This document shows, piece by piece, positions 22,556 to 34,916 of a DNA stretch of 64,000 bases. A model generated the notes under the pieces. The model ran no database searches and was not told the origin of the DNA. It saw only the letters and a program-made list of their open reading frames with translations. The DNA comes from Gymnopus androsaceus JB14 (lineage: Eukaryota; Basidiomycota; Agaricomycetes; Agaricales; Omphalotaceae): positions 1 to 64,000 of the forward strand of contig ML769547.1 of the NCBI GenBank assembly GCA_009733575.1, given 5' to 3'. Every line of letters begins with the position of its first letter. Position 1 is the first letter of the stretch. The position numbers were made by a program, and so were the translations under genes.

Positions 22556-23243
22556 AGTGGAGAGGACGTATGAATATCAAAAAACGGTTCAGAATCGATA
22601 TCCGATCGATATCCTTCCTCAACAAGAGAAATAAGTGCAGGTAGAGTGTAGTGCAGTACTACCTATAGTACTTGCGAAACTATTCGTGGCAAGTTGAATG
22701 CGGTAGAAAGTTTAGTACTGTCCCCTTATACGCTCTCGTGCATGGTTGTCTCATTGGGAAAACCTCTGGTGTTACATGGTATTATATACTTATTACTGTG
22801 GTATACATATGAGACGGTATCTGAAACTGGAAAGATCATTCAATGATCTCAAGCTTCTGGTTTACTATGAATTACATTTAGCTGGTACAATCCTGGAAAA
22901 GGACGCTCGAGAGAGCTAGAAATACGCCTGCGTCTTCTGTATCGTCATTACTGGTGAGTTTGAGTGTTTGTACTCATCGAGGGAAAGAACAGTACCTAGA
23001 GTTGAATAAGATTCTTCAGGATCATATTATATGGAAGGAATGATAGGATTGCAGACTCCCAGACCCTGCTGGAAATTTTGAAATGCATACGAGCCGATGA
23101 AGGATAGTGAGGTCAAAACTGAATAATCATAAACCAGAAGCAAGCGTCGCACAGCGACTCTGGGAGAATATTCGATTCATCATATCAGTCACATAACCTG
23201 AGAAGCTTACCGGGTCGCAAGTCTTAAGTTGAACGAGGTGTAT
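22556..23243. other. Intergenic region without a supported gene
   Basis: This is AT-rich sequence with a small palindromic patch (gaatcgatatccgatcgatatcc at 22592-22614). I found no splice-consistent coding region, tRNA or transposon end. It separates the RTA1 duplication from the minus-strand gene ending at 23244. Confidence 0.35.
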
Positions 23244-23901
23244 TTACAGTAGCGCTGGCTGAGCTGGGGATCTCCCTGGCTTTTTCTTGAGGAGTTCCTT
23301 TTGAAGGCCATCTCGGATACCATCTCGGATGGCCCCGTCTGAAAAGATCTGCGATGGAAAGTAACAGTCTGAGTTAATTTCAAAGTAAGTGGCCCTAATG
23401 TGAACGCGAATACTTACTCTTACGCGTCTGGAATATTGTACAACCCATTTGGCATGGATGCGGACTCCACTTTGAACTCTCAAAAGATTTGTCGGACTTT
23501 CGCACTCGGCTATAAGTCTCCTGGAGTTACTGAGAGAGCTGGTCAACCTAAGTAGTAGGATCGATGAATGAGAAGGACTGGTTTAAAGCGGTGATTACCT
23601 ACCTTTCATGATCGTTCAAAAGCGTGGCAAGCTCTTGTCTATGCCCGGGTGGTAGTTGACTCTGGCAGCCTTGGAGTAGAAGGAATGCGTCGTGTAGATT
23701 GTCTTCGGCTCCGTCAAGAATAGATAGAGCCTTTTGGCGTAGCAAGTCCTTTGTGTCCGTTCCCCGAATCTTATCGATGAAGAGAATGACACGTTGTTTC
23801 ATAGTTGCAACAGCAGTGGTAGGGAGTCGTGTCTCGCCAGTATCAACCGCACTGTCGGGGATGCTTCTAAAGCAATCGCGGCCACTTTGAAATGAGGACA
23901 T
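23244..23901 (-). CDS. Small hypothetical protein
   Basis: The start MSSFQSGRDCFRS (ATG at 23901) leads through a helical, charged segment (MKQRVILFIDKIRGTDTKDL, LLQGCQSQLPPGHRQELATL). It is joined by a GT-AG intron (about 23546-23604) in frame to LTSSLSNSRRLIAECESP and, after an optional in-frame intron, to a basic end (GLQKELLKKKPGRSPAQPA). The total is about 180-200 aa. There is no signal peptide, membrane segment or recognised motif. The consistent splicing supports a real gene; the function is unknown. Confidence 0.45.
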
Positions 23902-24628
23902 GATTTCGGAGCTGCAAAGACCTCGGTCTGGCTGAGAGAATTAAGGGATGAGAGAATTAAGAGGTTCAAAGCGCAAACTGGTGATATCTGACTTGTTTTT
24001 GTACGTCGATACACGTTTCCGTCGAAATCTGAGCTTGGGAATGTGTTGATGGAGGCGTTTATCAGATTGCTTTGAAGGTAAGATTCGGCGCTCAACGTAT
24101 AATTTACAAGCGTGTACTTGAATCATGAGATGCTCTGTGGTGTTAGAAATGAGTAGTTGAGCGTATACATTGTATTATTATGGGTTGAGGGTTAGTTGTA
24201 ACGTGCTTGAAGAATGTTTTACACTGAATTAGAGGAGTTGATAAAGTTCATATGAGGCGAAAGACAAGGGCTTGTATTCATCTTCTGATACTAAGAGTGA
24301 ATAGCTGGGAGTTAAAGGTCGCCTGAAGCTTGGAAATGAAGTACAGGCTCACTGCGCGAGGTAAACTCGAGTGTTGAAGGTTCATCAAAAGACGATGAAG
24401 GCGATGAAATAAATTGCTTTGACCTCACTACGCGCTTAAGACAACGCGCTTACCTCATGTTGCTCGATTCACTCGTCCCTTCCTCTCATTAGCTCTAAGA
24501 CATCTTCGGCCTTTTTATTTGTAGTAGCCAATTCATTCCGGTGAAACCGCGGTCGTCTTACTGCAGTCCAATTATCGCAGTTATCGTGCTTGCGACGGTG
24601 TTTATAAGTGCCACATCTTCCGTTCAAC

Positions 24629-26046
24629 ATGCCTACTTTCGAGTCATGTCTACCAGCAGTGACTCCCTGGCGCTACACCCAGTTGAAACTCCCTTTTCCG
24701 ATCTCAAAGATTGACCGAAACGCAATGAAGGAATATCGTCTTTACGATTACGAGCAATTCTGGGCAGATATTCAACCTTGGTTGCAGGAAATGGGATATG
24801 ACACTGCGCGCTAGGTACAACCCGGGATGGATAGCCTCATGGCAGGACGATAAGCACGAGGCTTGGGCGTTCCGCGAAGATGGGCAGATATTTCCAGTAC
24901 GTCAGATAGGACAGAGATGCTGGATGCTGCTGATCTTTCAGCATTGCTGCAGGAAGCCTCGGTCTTCATGGACGCTATACGTGTGGAGGATGGAGCTCAA
25001 GTGGTGTTGAAAAAACTAATTTCCGAATCTGGAAGCTCGAAGGAGGCGGAGATGGCCACAATGTTATCATCTCTACGGCACGAGTCGAGAAATCATTGCG
25101 TTCAAATCTACGACATCCTTTCCGTTCCCAACAGCATGAATCAGAGTATCCAGCTTCTAGTCATGCCATTTCTCACTCACTGGAATGAACCATTCTTCGA
25201 AACGATAGGAGAAGTAGTCGATTTCTTCCGACAGACTATTGAAGTACCTCTTTCAATTTATTTTACATTTCATTGACGTTTGACTGCTTTCTTTTCAAGG
25301 GTTTGCACTTTCTGCATAGCAGAAACATTGCCCACAAGTGCGTTTTCGTATACTTTGACTGAGCTTGATCTCAGACGTGGAAATTAGCGATGTCAAATCC
25401 GATAACATTATGATGGACTCGCGGAACCTCTATGATGTACCAGTGCATCCTGCCAGTCCTGAGATGAGGCGTGATTGGAGCGGACCAGCAGCTGCACACA
25501 CTCGAACTGAGCGAGGTGTCAGCTATTTGTACATTGACTTCGCGTTAACAGAACGGTATACAGAGGCCTCTCCTCGCCGTAGTACATGGTATGGAGGCGA
25601 TAGAACTGTTCCCGAATTCGTGCAGGGTGATGCAGATTGTGACCCATTTGCAGTCGATGTCTATCGTCTGGGTAATGTCTTCCGCGAGAGCATCACCATG
25701 GTAGATGGTCTCCTCTTCCGTATTAGAAAAATCCTCCTGACGAACTCTCAAGGGTAGTGACTTTAGCAAAAAGTATCGAGGATTCGACTTTATGCAAAGC
25801 CTGATATCTGATATGACTCAAGAAAATCCTGAAAAGAGGCCAAAAATGGATGATGTCCTTCAGCGATTCGATATTCTTTCAAGTAAACTGGGACGGTGGA
25901 AACTACGGTCTCGTGTGGTCGCTCACGATGAACGTCTCTCATCTCGGATCCGGAATTGTTTTGTTCATTGGGCCAAACAGCTCAAATTTATGCACATGCA
26001 TCTTCCAGCAGTTCCTCGTCGCTCTAATATCGAGATACCAAACTAA
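24629..26046 (+). CDS. Kinase-like protein with degenerate catalytic motifs (frame breaks)
   Basis: The protein has basidiomycete kinase-like order: FWADIQPWLQEMGY, RARYNPGWIASWQ, a lysine candidate in AQVVLKKLISES, GLHFLHSRNIAH, then across an intron a catalytic loop NDVKSDNIMMD, YIDFALT at the DFG position and DCDPFAVDVYRLGNVFR. The HRD Arg is replaced by Asn and DFG reads DFA. The catalytic-loop Asp and Asn are present, so loss of activity is uncertain. Introns near 25253-25299, 25339-25388 and 25704-25756 are GT-AG. One extra base near 24797 and a compensating change near 24890 are needed for a continuous protein. It ends at TAA 26044-26046. Similar genes are highly amplified in mushrooms; the substrate is unknown. 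Confidence 0.6.
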
Positions 26047-26499
26047 CCTAGGCATCAATGACATTACGATTATATGACTTTTTCCTTTACTTACTAAGAT
26101 GCATTTTGTACGGATCTGTTCTCGCTTTTAACACACTTGAAGGCCCCTCGACTCACCCCTCTCCATTGCTCTTTGACCTTCTCTCTTTACTTACTAGGAG
26201 GATCTATGATTTATGTGTCTCCTCGCTTCTAGAAAAGACACCACTTCTGCTCAGGGATCAACCTTTGGCTCATTCTATGACTCTACAACCTTCCTTTGCA
26301 TGCTATGATTTATGTTTACATTATGATTATTGATGTACTTGCAATCTATCAATTTTCGTGTTTGCTTTGGGCAAGCGCTAGCGCTCATGAATTCGATGCT
26401 TGATCTTGACGTCAACATCGCCCGATTTAGGTTTACTAGATGGTCTTCAAATGCGGGAGCCAGTTATTTGGCCGCAACTTACATACTCGACTAGCCTGA

Positions 26500-29400
26500 A
26501 TGTCGGCTTTCACCAAGATTTGTCGCCTTTACGACCCGTATTCTCAAGCCGACGTCTTATTGGACGGATGTTCTGCTCAAGTACTCATTGCGGACGTACA
26601 TGCCACCGTTACTATTTCTCAGCGTTTCACCAGCCCAGAATACTGGAAGAATGCTGCTTCAGCAGTCTATACGTTTGGTATAATGGCTGATGCTGCTGTT
26701 TCTGGGTTTGAAATGGTCAGGCAAGATGGGACCAAGATTGAAGGAATCGTAAAGGAGAAACAGGAAGCAAAACGCAAATACGACAAGGCTATCAGTGCTG
26801 GTAAAACCGCGAGTCTTGGTCAGCAGGAAACAGCGGATGGTAAGTTTATTGAACTCGCATGAAGTTGAATCTTTCCTGATAATTCCCAGTCTTCTCCATC
26901 GCTGTTGGGAACATCCTCCCTTCCGAAACCGTTACAATCAACTTGTGATATATCCTGCCTCTTACAGATGATGAGAAGAAAGATCAAATTAAGTTCATTT
27001 TCCTCGAACTTACACCCAGAGATATGGCGCAGCTCCTACTTTTAACAGTGGTATTGGAACCACCAGCTCATCAGCCATTCCAGATGAACGTTATTGTTCA
27101 GCAGGCTGGTGCTATCAAAAGTGTCTCCTGTCCATCTGGTCATCCTGTCTCTTTTGAGCTGGGTATTCAAATACATCACTGCGACGGCTCCTTCTCACTT
27201 TGCGAGTGTCTCACTGGCTGATATCACCGGCTTCCTCACCCAGGATGTAGTTCTGGTTATTAATGCAGAGGGACTTGACACTCCTCGGTGCTTCATCGAG
27301 AGTCATCCGAGCGCCGATCACGAGAGCACTGCTATAGCACTCACTTTTGTACCGAGATTCAGCCTTCCTGATGTTCCAGGTGGGATGGAATACGTCTTTC
27401 TCGTCGATCGGAGCGGGAGCATGCAAGGGAGGAGTATGCAGCTGGTGCAGGAGGCATTGGTTGTCTTGCTTCGTGGCCTACCTAGCGTTGGAACGACGTT
27501 CAATATTGTTTCATTTGGTAATTACGCCACCAAGTTATGGCAAAACAGTCTGGAGTACTCTCAGAGGATGCTGGAGGATGCGACAAATCATGTCGAGTAA
27601 GTTGTTTCCATCCAGCATTTTCAAATCCAATACATACTAACATACTAACAATGTCAATTAGCTCCATGACAGCCAACTACGGTGGTACTGAGATTGGCTC
27701 AGCTCTGCGTATGGTGTACGACTCCCTTCCTAAACCTCTAGCTCGTCCCGTTTCAATCTTCCTCCTTACGGACTGGCAGTGCATGGGACGTTCCTACTTG
27801 CGTCAAATACACCGTTTCCGCACTCACAGACCTCCTGGAGCCTGGTAATCCAAACTCCTTCATTCGAGTCTTTACTGTTGGTATCGGGGACGGTGCCTCG
27901 AGCGATACATGCGAGAGTATTGCACACGTGCGGGAGGTGGGTTTGCAGTGTATGTAAAACAGGGAGAACCAGTTATGGGGAAATGTGCGAGGTTGATTAG
28001 GACAGCGAGGACGCCGAAGGTGAAGGTTGAGATTAACTGGGGAGTAAAGGAGCCTATCGATGTGGAGGAAGATGACTTTATTGTAGTTGAAGATTCGCAT
28101 ACTCAAGCTCAAGCTCCAGCTGAAGGGGCTACCGCTACTGCTACTACCATCAACCCCTTTGACAATAAAAACATTGTGGACATCGATACAGTTCCTGCGA
28201 CAAGCAACGTGACACCCTCCACTGAGAAATCAGATGTGGGATGGTCCTCGACTTCATGCTTTCGGTCCCCCTCCTAAACCCGACCCGACCCTTCCGCCGC
28301 CGCCGCGTATCCAACAATCGCCTCTTGATTTACCGAGCATGTTTCCTGGGACGAGAACCCGAGTTTATGCTATTATCCGATACCCGAGCAGATGGGCCCC
28401 TTCCTGACGAGATCATGGTCAAGGGCAGGGTAACTAACACAGGTGGTCTAGTAGAACTTGTGGTACCGGTTTCAACTGTACTTCAGGATCCATCGCCCCT
28501 GGAATTCAACTCCAGTTCTAATGCCTTTCTCCATACTCTAGCAGCTAAAGCTCTCATTAAAGACCGTGAGGAAGGGAAGCATGCTTTTCCTCCCACCGTC
28601 TCTGTTTCATTTGAAACAACGACCGACAAAGGCGCTATTGCCACTACGGCCGTAACGTCGACGAATAAATCCCAGCTCAAAGCAGCTTATCTCGAGAAAG
28701 ACATCATCCGTCTAGGAACCAAGTATGGGCTTGCAAGTAAATATACAAGCTTCGTCGCTGTCGACCCTAGGAAGCATGATTTGATTCCAGTTGCTCCGGG
28801 TCTTGATTCAGCTGCACTTTTTGGGCCACCTAAACCAGGATCCCATGGTACGCTGTTTGGTGCGCCAGCTACATCCCCAGTTTCTTCCAGATTTTCTTCC
28901 GGATTTTCTTTTTCTAGACCACACAATGCGACTACAAATATAGTCTCAGGATCTGCGCTGTTTGGTGCAGCACCAGCACCAGCTGAAGCCCCTTCTGTGT
29001 CTCTTTGGTCTAGCGGTGGTAGTGTTGATGCTGCAGGAGGCAATAACACACTGTTTGGCTCAGCCGCTCCCACACCTGCCGGTTCCAGCTTTACCAGCTC
29101 TGGTGCTGTCTTCAGTGGGTCGGGTTCAATTAATAGTATCTTTGTTAAATCGGAGTCAATCAATGTCAATACCTCGTCCCCGGGATCCACTACTACTAGT
29201 TCATCGTCGATACCAACTGGCGGTGCCCTCCTCGCTGCTATCGCTCGACTCCAACAATGGCATGGAGGCTTTCAGCTTACGCCGTCGCTTTTAAAGCTTA
29301 TCGGGGATGCTATGGGTCTTCAGGTTCACACTGTCGGATTCGAGGAAAAGCTTTCCAAGGAGGGTGTAGATCGAGATGTTGGTGCTACGCTTGTTGCGTT

Positions 29401-29539
29401 GGTTTGGATGGAGAGTTATGGAGGTGAGGAGGCATTGGATATGAGAGAGAAGGCGGAAACATGGGTGAACGGAGAGGTTGGAGAGGAGAGGGCAGGTGTG
29501 TTGAAAAAGGGTATATTGGGTATGTTGGGAGCCGTTTGA
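26500..29539 (+). pseudogene. VIT plus VWA domain protein (multiple frame breaks)
   Basis: The N-terminus is a VIT domain (DVHATVTISQRFTSPEYWKN, KEKQEAKRKYDKAISAG, FSIAVGNILPSETVTI). It is followed by a VWA domain with the MIDAS sequence DRSGSMQGRSM (27410-27442) and SMTANYGGTEIGSAL. The tail contains a Pro-rich linker, a Gly/Ser/Phe-rich segment with repeated LFG motifs, and a C-terminal helical region ending GILGMLGAV. This is the layout of fungal inter-alpha-trypsin-inhibitor-like proteins, thought to bind proteins through a metal-dependent VWA. A TGA interrupts the frame at 26946-26948, and frame shifts are needed near 27030, 27080, 27165, 27775, 27945, 28243 and 28370. Either the gene is decayed or the local sequence is poor. 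The domain order itself is clear. Confidence 0.7.
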
Positions 29540-29850
29540 AAGTGTATCCGTATCGATTTTTTTTTGTCATTTAGAGATCATATGTAGTTTTATGTGTATA
29601 TATCTCATTTGTGTAGTGGCATTGTGTACTTGTGTAGCACTACTGTACTTGCGTGAGGGAAATCGGCATCGAGTTCGTGAGAGGAGAAACTAAATTACAA
29701 AAACACTCTTCATTCTCATCTACCCATCTATGCACCTGATTCAAATTTCTTGCACTATTTATGCCTATCCACTTTCGGATGATATTTTCAGCTTTGACAT
29801 TTCTAACTACGTTATGATTGAATCAATAGCCTACGGCGACTGGCTCGAGT

Positions 29851-31021
29851 CTACTCCTGACCCAACCCAAGCATTTCGGAGCTTATCTCCCACAATTTGT
29901 TCGCAACATTCTCATCGAAAGCATGTTTGGCGTAGCCCTCCTTCCACCTGTCATCACCCTCAACAAGTTCCTGTTCCTTACAATCACTTAAATAAACGCC
30001 ACCTTTCCCTTCCCAGACCGGTGCAATGGCAGCCCAAACAGTTGTCGCAGCACCTTGCTCCACCGACTTCAACATGTTCCCAAACTGAGCAAGGATTGCA
30101 GCCAATCGCACCGGATCGTCGTATCTCTGCGCTTCAGTCCGGATTGCACCTGGATTAAGACTTAAACCGTGAACTCCTTTACTTCCGAAACGACGCTCGA
30201 TCTCATTTGCCATGAGGATGTTGGCTGTCTTGGACTGTCCATACGCCTTACGGGCTCATATATCCCGTGCAGATTAAGGTTCTCCAGGTTCATAGGCGTG
30301 TCGCGGTGCGATCCTGAGCTGACGTTGACAACACGGGAGGCAAAGGGGTATGAAGATTGCAGAGACTCGGACGCAGATTTGAGAAGAGTTGGAAGAAGGA
30401 GCTCAAATATGAGGAAATGCGCAAGATGGTTTGTGCAGAATGTCAACTCGAATCCATCCTTGGTTATGCTCTCAGGAGGATTGCGAATCCCTTGAGATTC
30501 ATGAAAGTCAGCATCGTTGAAGCTATTGCCAAGGGACGTGCTCACCAGCGTTATTGACAAGTACATTCACTGTCCCCGTCTTCTCCAATAGCACCTTAAC
30601 ACCCGTCCTCACACTCTCCAAATCAGCCAACTCCATCTCTATAATCTCCAATCTTCCCTTCCCGGGACTTGTCGCCAATATGTCCTTCCGGACGCTCTCT
30701 CCCTTTTCAATATTCCGAAGTTGCATATACACGTTCGGCTCCCGTTGCATGGAGAGCGCGCACAGTCTCAGCACCAATGCCGGATGAGGTCCCTGTCACA
30801 AATATGACTTTGCTCCCGAGGGCATTGAGAAGGCCGCAGTCTTGGACAGATCTGAAGTGCTGTTGGACGAGCATTGCCTGGCCCCTCGGGAGAGGCATGT
30901 GCGAAGGGCGTAGGGGTCTGTGGGGGAGGTCATGGTCTGATCTGTCCAGTGCAGTTACAAAGTGGGGAGAGAACCTGTGTAATAGCTTGTGGACTTTCGA
31001 GTGGCTTTTAAATGTGACCAA
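29851..31021 (-). CDS. Short-chain dehydrogenase/reductase (frame breaks)
   Basis: The SDR motifs occur in order: cofactor loop TGTSSGIG (near 30790), NNAG (near 30550), active-site Ser in VVNVSSGSH (near 30310), and YGQSK holding the catalytic Tyr/Lys (near 30240). The C-terminus ends ISSEMLGLGQE. A GT-AG intron splits NNA/G and matches the family. A typical Rossmann-fold NAD(P) oxidoreductase of about 310 aa is implied. One extra base near 30720 (between YAT and RNIEKG) and a second frame change near 30250 (just before YGQSK) interrupt the reading. The substrate cannot be inferred. The start at ATG 31021 gives a long N-terminal extension before the Rossmann motif. Confidence 0.65.
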
Positions 31022-32582
31022 AACGGTTGGTTAACCGCGATTAGTGAGCATCAATTAGTAATGGAAGGAAGGACAATCGACGCCCTCACACGTATTTCGA
31101 GGAAAAGTATAAATATGTGGTGGGGACAATTATTGTGGTACTTATTTTTTCGCACTCACAGTTTTCCTAGGCATTATAACTGCGTCGGAGAAGGAAATAG
31201 CTAGTGTGAAAATGGTAGGTTCGAACTGCCTTAAACAAATTGATATTGATTTTGGATGAAGTTGTTCATTCGGAATGGAAAATACTGCTTATCACCGAGG
31301 AGCTTCTCCACAAATGTGGCGAAGATCAATGGAAATACAAGACGTGAAAACCTTTGACCCTTCCAAGGCTTTTGTGATCTCCAAAGACTTGGATCAAAAA
31401 GGCTGTGGTTTCCAGAGACGGAAGAAGAGACTGTTGAATATGGAACTGAAATGCATTTTTCACCCAACTACTCAATCAATATGGAACGGAAGATTATGAC
31501 TCTGGGTAAGTTGGACATGCTTCGATTTGGGTTTGAAACTCGGAATCGTTATGATTGATTCATGAGCTCTTTGAGTTGACTTGTCATGCTCATAAAAGTT
31601 AATCCTTTCCACGTATGGTGTAGCTCAGTTCGAATCGACAATATCGGAGCATCGGATTGGGAGCGCTTTGGGGATCAAATTCATAGCTGGCTCAGAAGTT
31701 CGCTCGAAGAAGGCATAGGCCAAGACGCCGTAGCTACTGGAGGCATTTAAGCCAACTGGGCGACGAAGGATGCGAGGTATAGTACTCGAGTCTACAAGGA
31801 CAGTTGGATGGTCTGGAAAAAATCTCGAGCGGATTGTGAGATCCAGCTTTGACTTCCTCGATTTGGAAATTTGTATCCAAGTGACATCTAAAGCACCGAC
31901 TTCTCTTCCTCCTAGTCGCATCTTCGCTCGCGCAAGTATTTTATTCACGAATCTAATAGACGTTTATTCTCGAGAAATAGAATACTCAGTTAATCAAGCG
32001 CTCGAGCCCAAGATCAGCGCTTATTATTACTGTTGTCTTTTTTTGGTTCTTTCGGGCGCTCACATGCGCTCACAGCCCTCACATGCCTTTTTCTCTCTCT
32101 CCGATATCCATCTCAACCTCTAACGAAGGAGATTTTGAACATTTGTAACCCAAGTGCAGCTCAAAGCAACTCTATAACTCCCCTGCGAATGGATGACGCC
32201 TTCCTCTTTGACTAGTGCTATTGCCTATTGGTTGAATATCTGAGAGGTTATATGGGCATTTTGTGTCCGAACGCAAGGTATGTGCTAATAATCTATCCCA
32301 ACTTCAATGACTGTTCCTGACACACTGGTGTAGTTTCGGAGGCTAGACAATATCAGAACTAGGGATTTTCCTAATCTTTCCCGGCTTCACCTTGGTGAAG
32401 CCTTCAAATACGGAAATTTTACAATCTGAAGACCTCTATCTTGTCGAAATTGGTCTTCTCACCAACCATTCCGATGGTCATTCGGCCGATTCAATCCGAA
32501 CAACATTTATATAAAGGCTGTAGAATTAATCTTTTGCTTTTCACCACTGTGTTCCGAGCGGGTTTCGACGTTATCAGCCAAA
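31022..32582. other. Intergenic region, no supported gene
   Basis: About 1.5 kb with several open frames under 110 codons on both strands. None has splice partners or recognisable motifs. The sequence before 32583 would contain the promoter of the CoA-transferase gene. I see no repeat or RNA gene here. Confidence 0.35.
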
Positions 32583-34332
32583 ATGTCTTACCACCTGTCT
32601 CGCACATTTCTCATAACGCGACGTCAATATTATCGGTGAGTTTCCCGGGTTCTTCTTCCATATTTATACCTCATCTCGCCCTTGAATAGTTCATTCAGCG
32701 CATCATCAGCTCATCCCACGAGCCCTAGCGAGAATCTTCCTCTTTCTGGAATACGCGTTTTGGAGCTAGGTCAATTGATTGCGGGTCCATTCGCCGGTCA
32801 ATTACTTGGGTACAGGATTATTGAGTCACTCCCTCGGTCTGCTTTTGCTGATGTTGCTTGTTTCTAATTTAGGCAATTCGGAGCAGAAGTCATCAAAATC
32901 GAGCCGCCAAAAGTTGCCGACCCATTGCGCGTGTGGAGAGAGCTTGATGTCGATGGAACCAGTCCGTGGTTCAGAAGTATCGGGAGGAATAAGAAGAGTG
33001 TGGCGATTGATTTACGGAAACCGGAGGGGCGAGAGTGGGTTTTGTACATCATCTAGAATGAGTTCAACTCCTAATTTTCTACTAAAGAATCGTCAAGCGA
33101 CTGGCTATCAAAAGCGATGTCATCATCGAAAACTTCAAACCTGGCAGTACGTCCTTCCTTTAATCTCAATGCGCGATCGTTGACCACACACCTAGCGCTC
33201 GAAAAATGGGGCCTCGGTCCAGAAGCCCTCCATCCACATAACCCTTCTCTCATCTTCACCCGTGTAAGTGGTTATGGCCAAACTGGACCATGGGCCTCAC
33301 TTCCCGGGTACGCATCAGTTTGCGAGGCCGAGAGTGGATTTCGTTATATCAATGGACTTCCGGATCCAGATACCGGCGGGCTTGCTGGGCCTCCTGTGCG
33401 TCCGAATATTAGCCTTGGTGATTCGGTTGCTGGACTGCATGCGGCTTTTGGTACGGTGAGTCCCTGTTGATTACAAGCTTTAAACCTCTTTAATGATCTT
33501 TGTGTTTCTTCAGGTCCTTGCTTTACTGGCTCGTCAAGGGAAGCGTAAAAGAGGTGAAACCGAGGGAATGACCGTGGATGTTAGCATTCTGGAAAGGTAA
33601 ACACACCCTTGGCTCTACTATCGTCGTGTGCTTAAGTTTGGTATCATACAGCATGCTCAACCTAATGGAAGGTATCGTACCTGAATACGATCGGAAAGGC
33701 AAGGTTTGTTCAATCCTTCGAGTGGTCTTATTTCACCTTTCTTACTTTATTCATCCTAGATTCGTGGTCCTTCAGGATCTTCCAGTCACCGGCATCGTCC
33801 CTACGAACGCATATCCGTGTCTCCCTTCTGTCGAAGCACCACCATCCCCTCCTACATTGTCATCGGCGCCAACGGCGATTCAATCTATAACCGTCTCATG
33901 GAGGTCATCGAACGCCCAGACCTCGTTGGACCCTCATACGCACAAAATCACCACCGAGTCGAGAGACAGGAGATCATCGAGAATGCTATATCATCATGGA
34001 CGAGTCGACATACTACGGAGCAAGTGCTTATTGCGATGAAGGCCAAAGGAGTGCCTGTAGGACGGGTGGTTAGTGTAAAGGATGTTGTGGGCGGTGAGCA
34101 GGTGAAGGCACGAGGCGCGGTTAGAGATGTTTGGGTCGATGGGAATGAAAGTGGGAGAGATGGTTGGAATGTGAAAATGACGGGGACGTTCCCTGTACTC
34201 GAAGGGTGTGATTCTCAACCCAAGTGGGCTGGGCCTGATTTGGGGTATCATACAGAGGAGGTTATGTTGAAAGAGTTGGGGATGACGGAGGCGGAGGTGG
34301 CGAACCTTAAGAAAGATGGAGTTGTAGGCTGA
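32583..34332 (+). CDS. Class III CoA-transferase (CaiB/BaiF family), probably mitochondrial
   Basis: ATG 32583 opens an Arg-rich, acid-poor leader (MSYHLSRTFLITRRQYYR) that looks like a mitochondrial presequence. After a GT-AG intron comes the family core: SGIRVLELGQLIAGPFAGQL, FGAEVIKIEPP, GRNKKSVAIDLRKPEGR, KSDVIIENFKPG, WGLGPEALHPHNPSLIFTRV, SGYGQTGPWASLPGY and IVIGANGDSIYNRLM. The C-terminus is complete (TGA 34330-34332). These enzymes move CoA between carboxylic acids through an aspartyl-CoA thioester; the usual catalytic Asp region follows the GYGQTG motif. Near 33785 and 33840 the conserved blocks VTGIVPTNAY and YIVIGANGD lie in different frames, so there are two small indels or an unmodelled splice. 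The substrate is unknown. Confidence 0.75.
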
Positions 34333-34916
34333 GCAAGCGGTGTATTATAGTCGTGCTCATGCCTTTTCATGTGGCAACTGGTTACCGCAGTGAGCGCAGT
34401 GAGACATCGGAATCGAGGAGCGGGTGTAACTGTAATATTGATCAAACCCGATACCGGTGTTGTGACCTGTCATGGAAGGAGATCTCGGTCGTGTTCGCTT
34501 CAAGCTCTGGTCAGTTGTATCTTGAAGCTGGTGGGTGGCCACCCGTTCGAGACCAAGGTTTTTTCTTGCTGTAGTTCATGCGCTCATCCTGTCTTTCTAC
34601 AATCTACTCGATTATCTGGTTGCGGGACTTCTTCCGTTGACGCGTTTCATCAAGTCCATTATTTTTGCGGCGCGACGGAGACATCTCGATTGTATTTGAA
34701 ATGGTTGCACTCTTCACTTGCGCGTTCCGCTGGATCTTTGATCTTGGGTGGCCGTGGAACGCTGTAACATGTTGCAGTCCCAAATTTGTATCTTATCGTC
34801 ATCGGCTAATAACTACTATATAAAACTACCATGGGTAAAAATCCCCACCCGCTTTCTTCGTTATCTTTCCAACCCACAATTCCTGCTGTATCAAACGCTC
34901 TTTTCTGTTTGCTATA
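34333..34916. promoter_or_regulatory. Intergenic region with TATA box before the next gene
   Basis: The region between the CoA-transferase and the small membrane protein contains a good TATA box (ctatataaaac, about 34815-34825), roughly 95 bp before ATG 34917. The short C/T-rich stretch ending tttctgtttgctataatg precedes the start. No other gene is supported here. Confidence 0.5.

Noticed and set aside
23941..24126. Minus-strand ORF upstream of the small hypothetical gene as an extra exon
   Set aside because: The intervening sequence has in-frame stops and no well-placed splice pair; the start at 23901 is simpler.
31199..31224. B-box-like ggttcgaactgcc
   Set aside because: No cloverleaf could be formed with upstream sequence.
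31618..31645. Possible tRNA A-box (tgtagctcagttcgaatcg)
   Set aside because: No acceptor, anticodon or T arm can be drawn around it.
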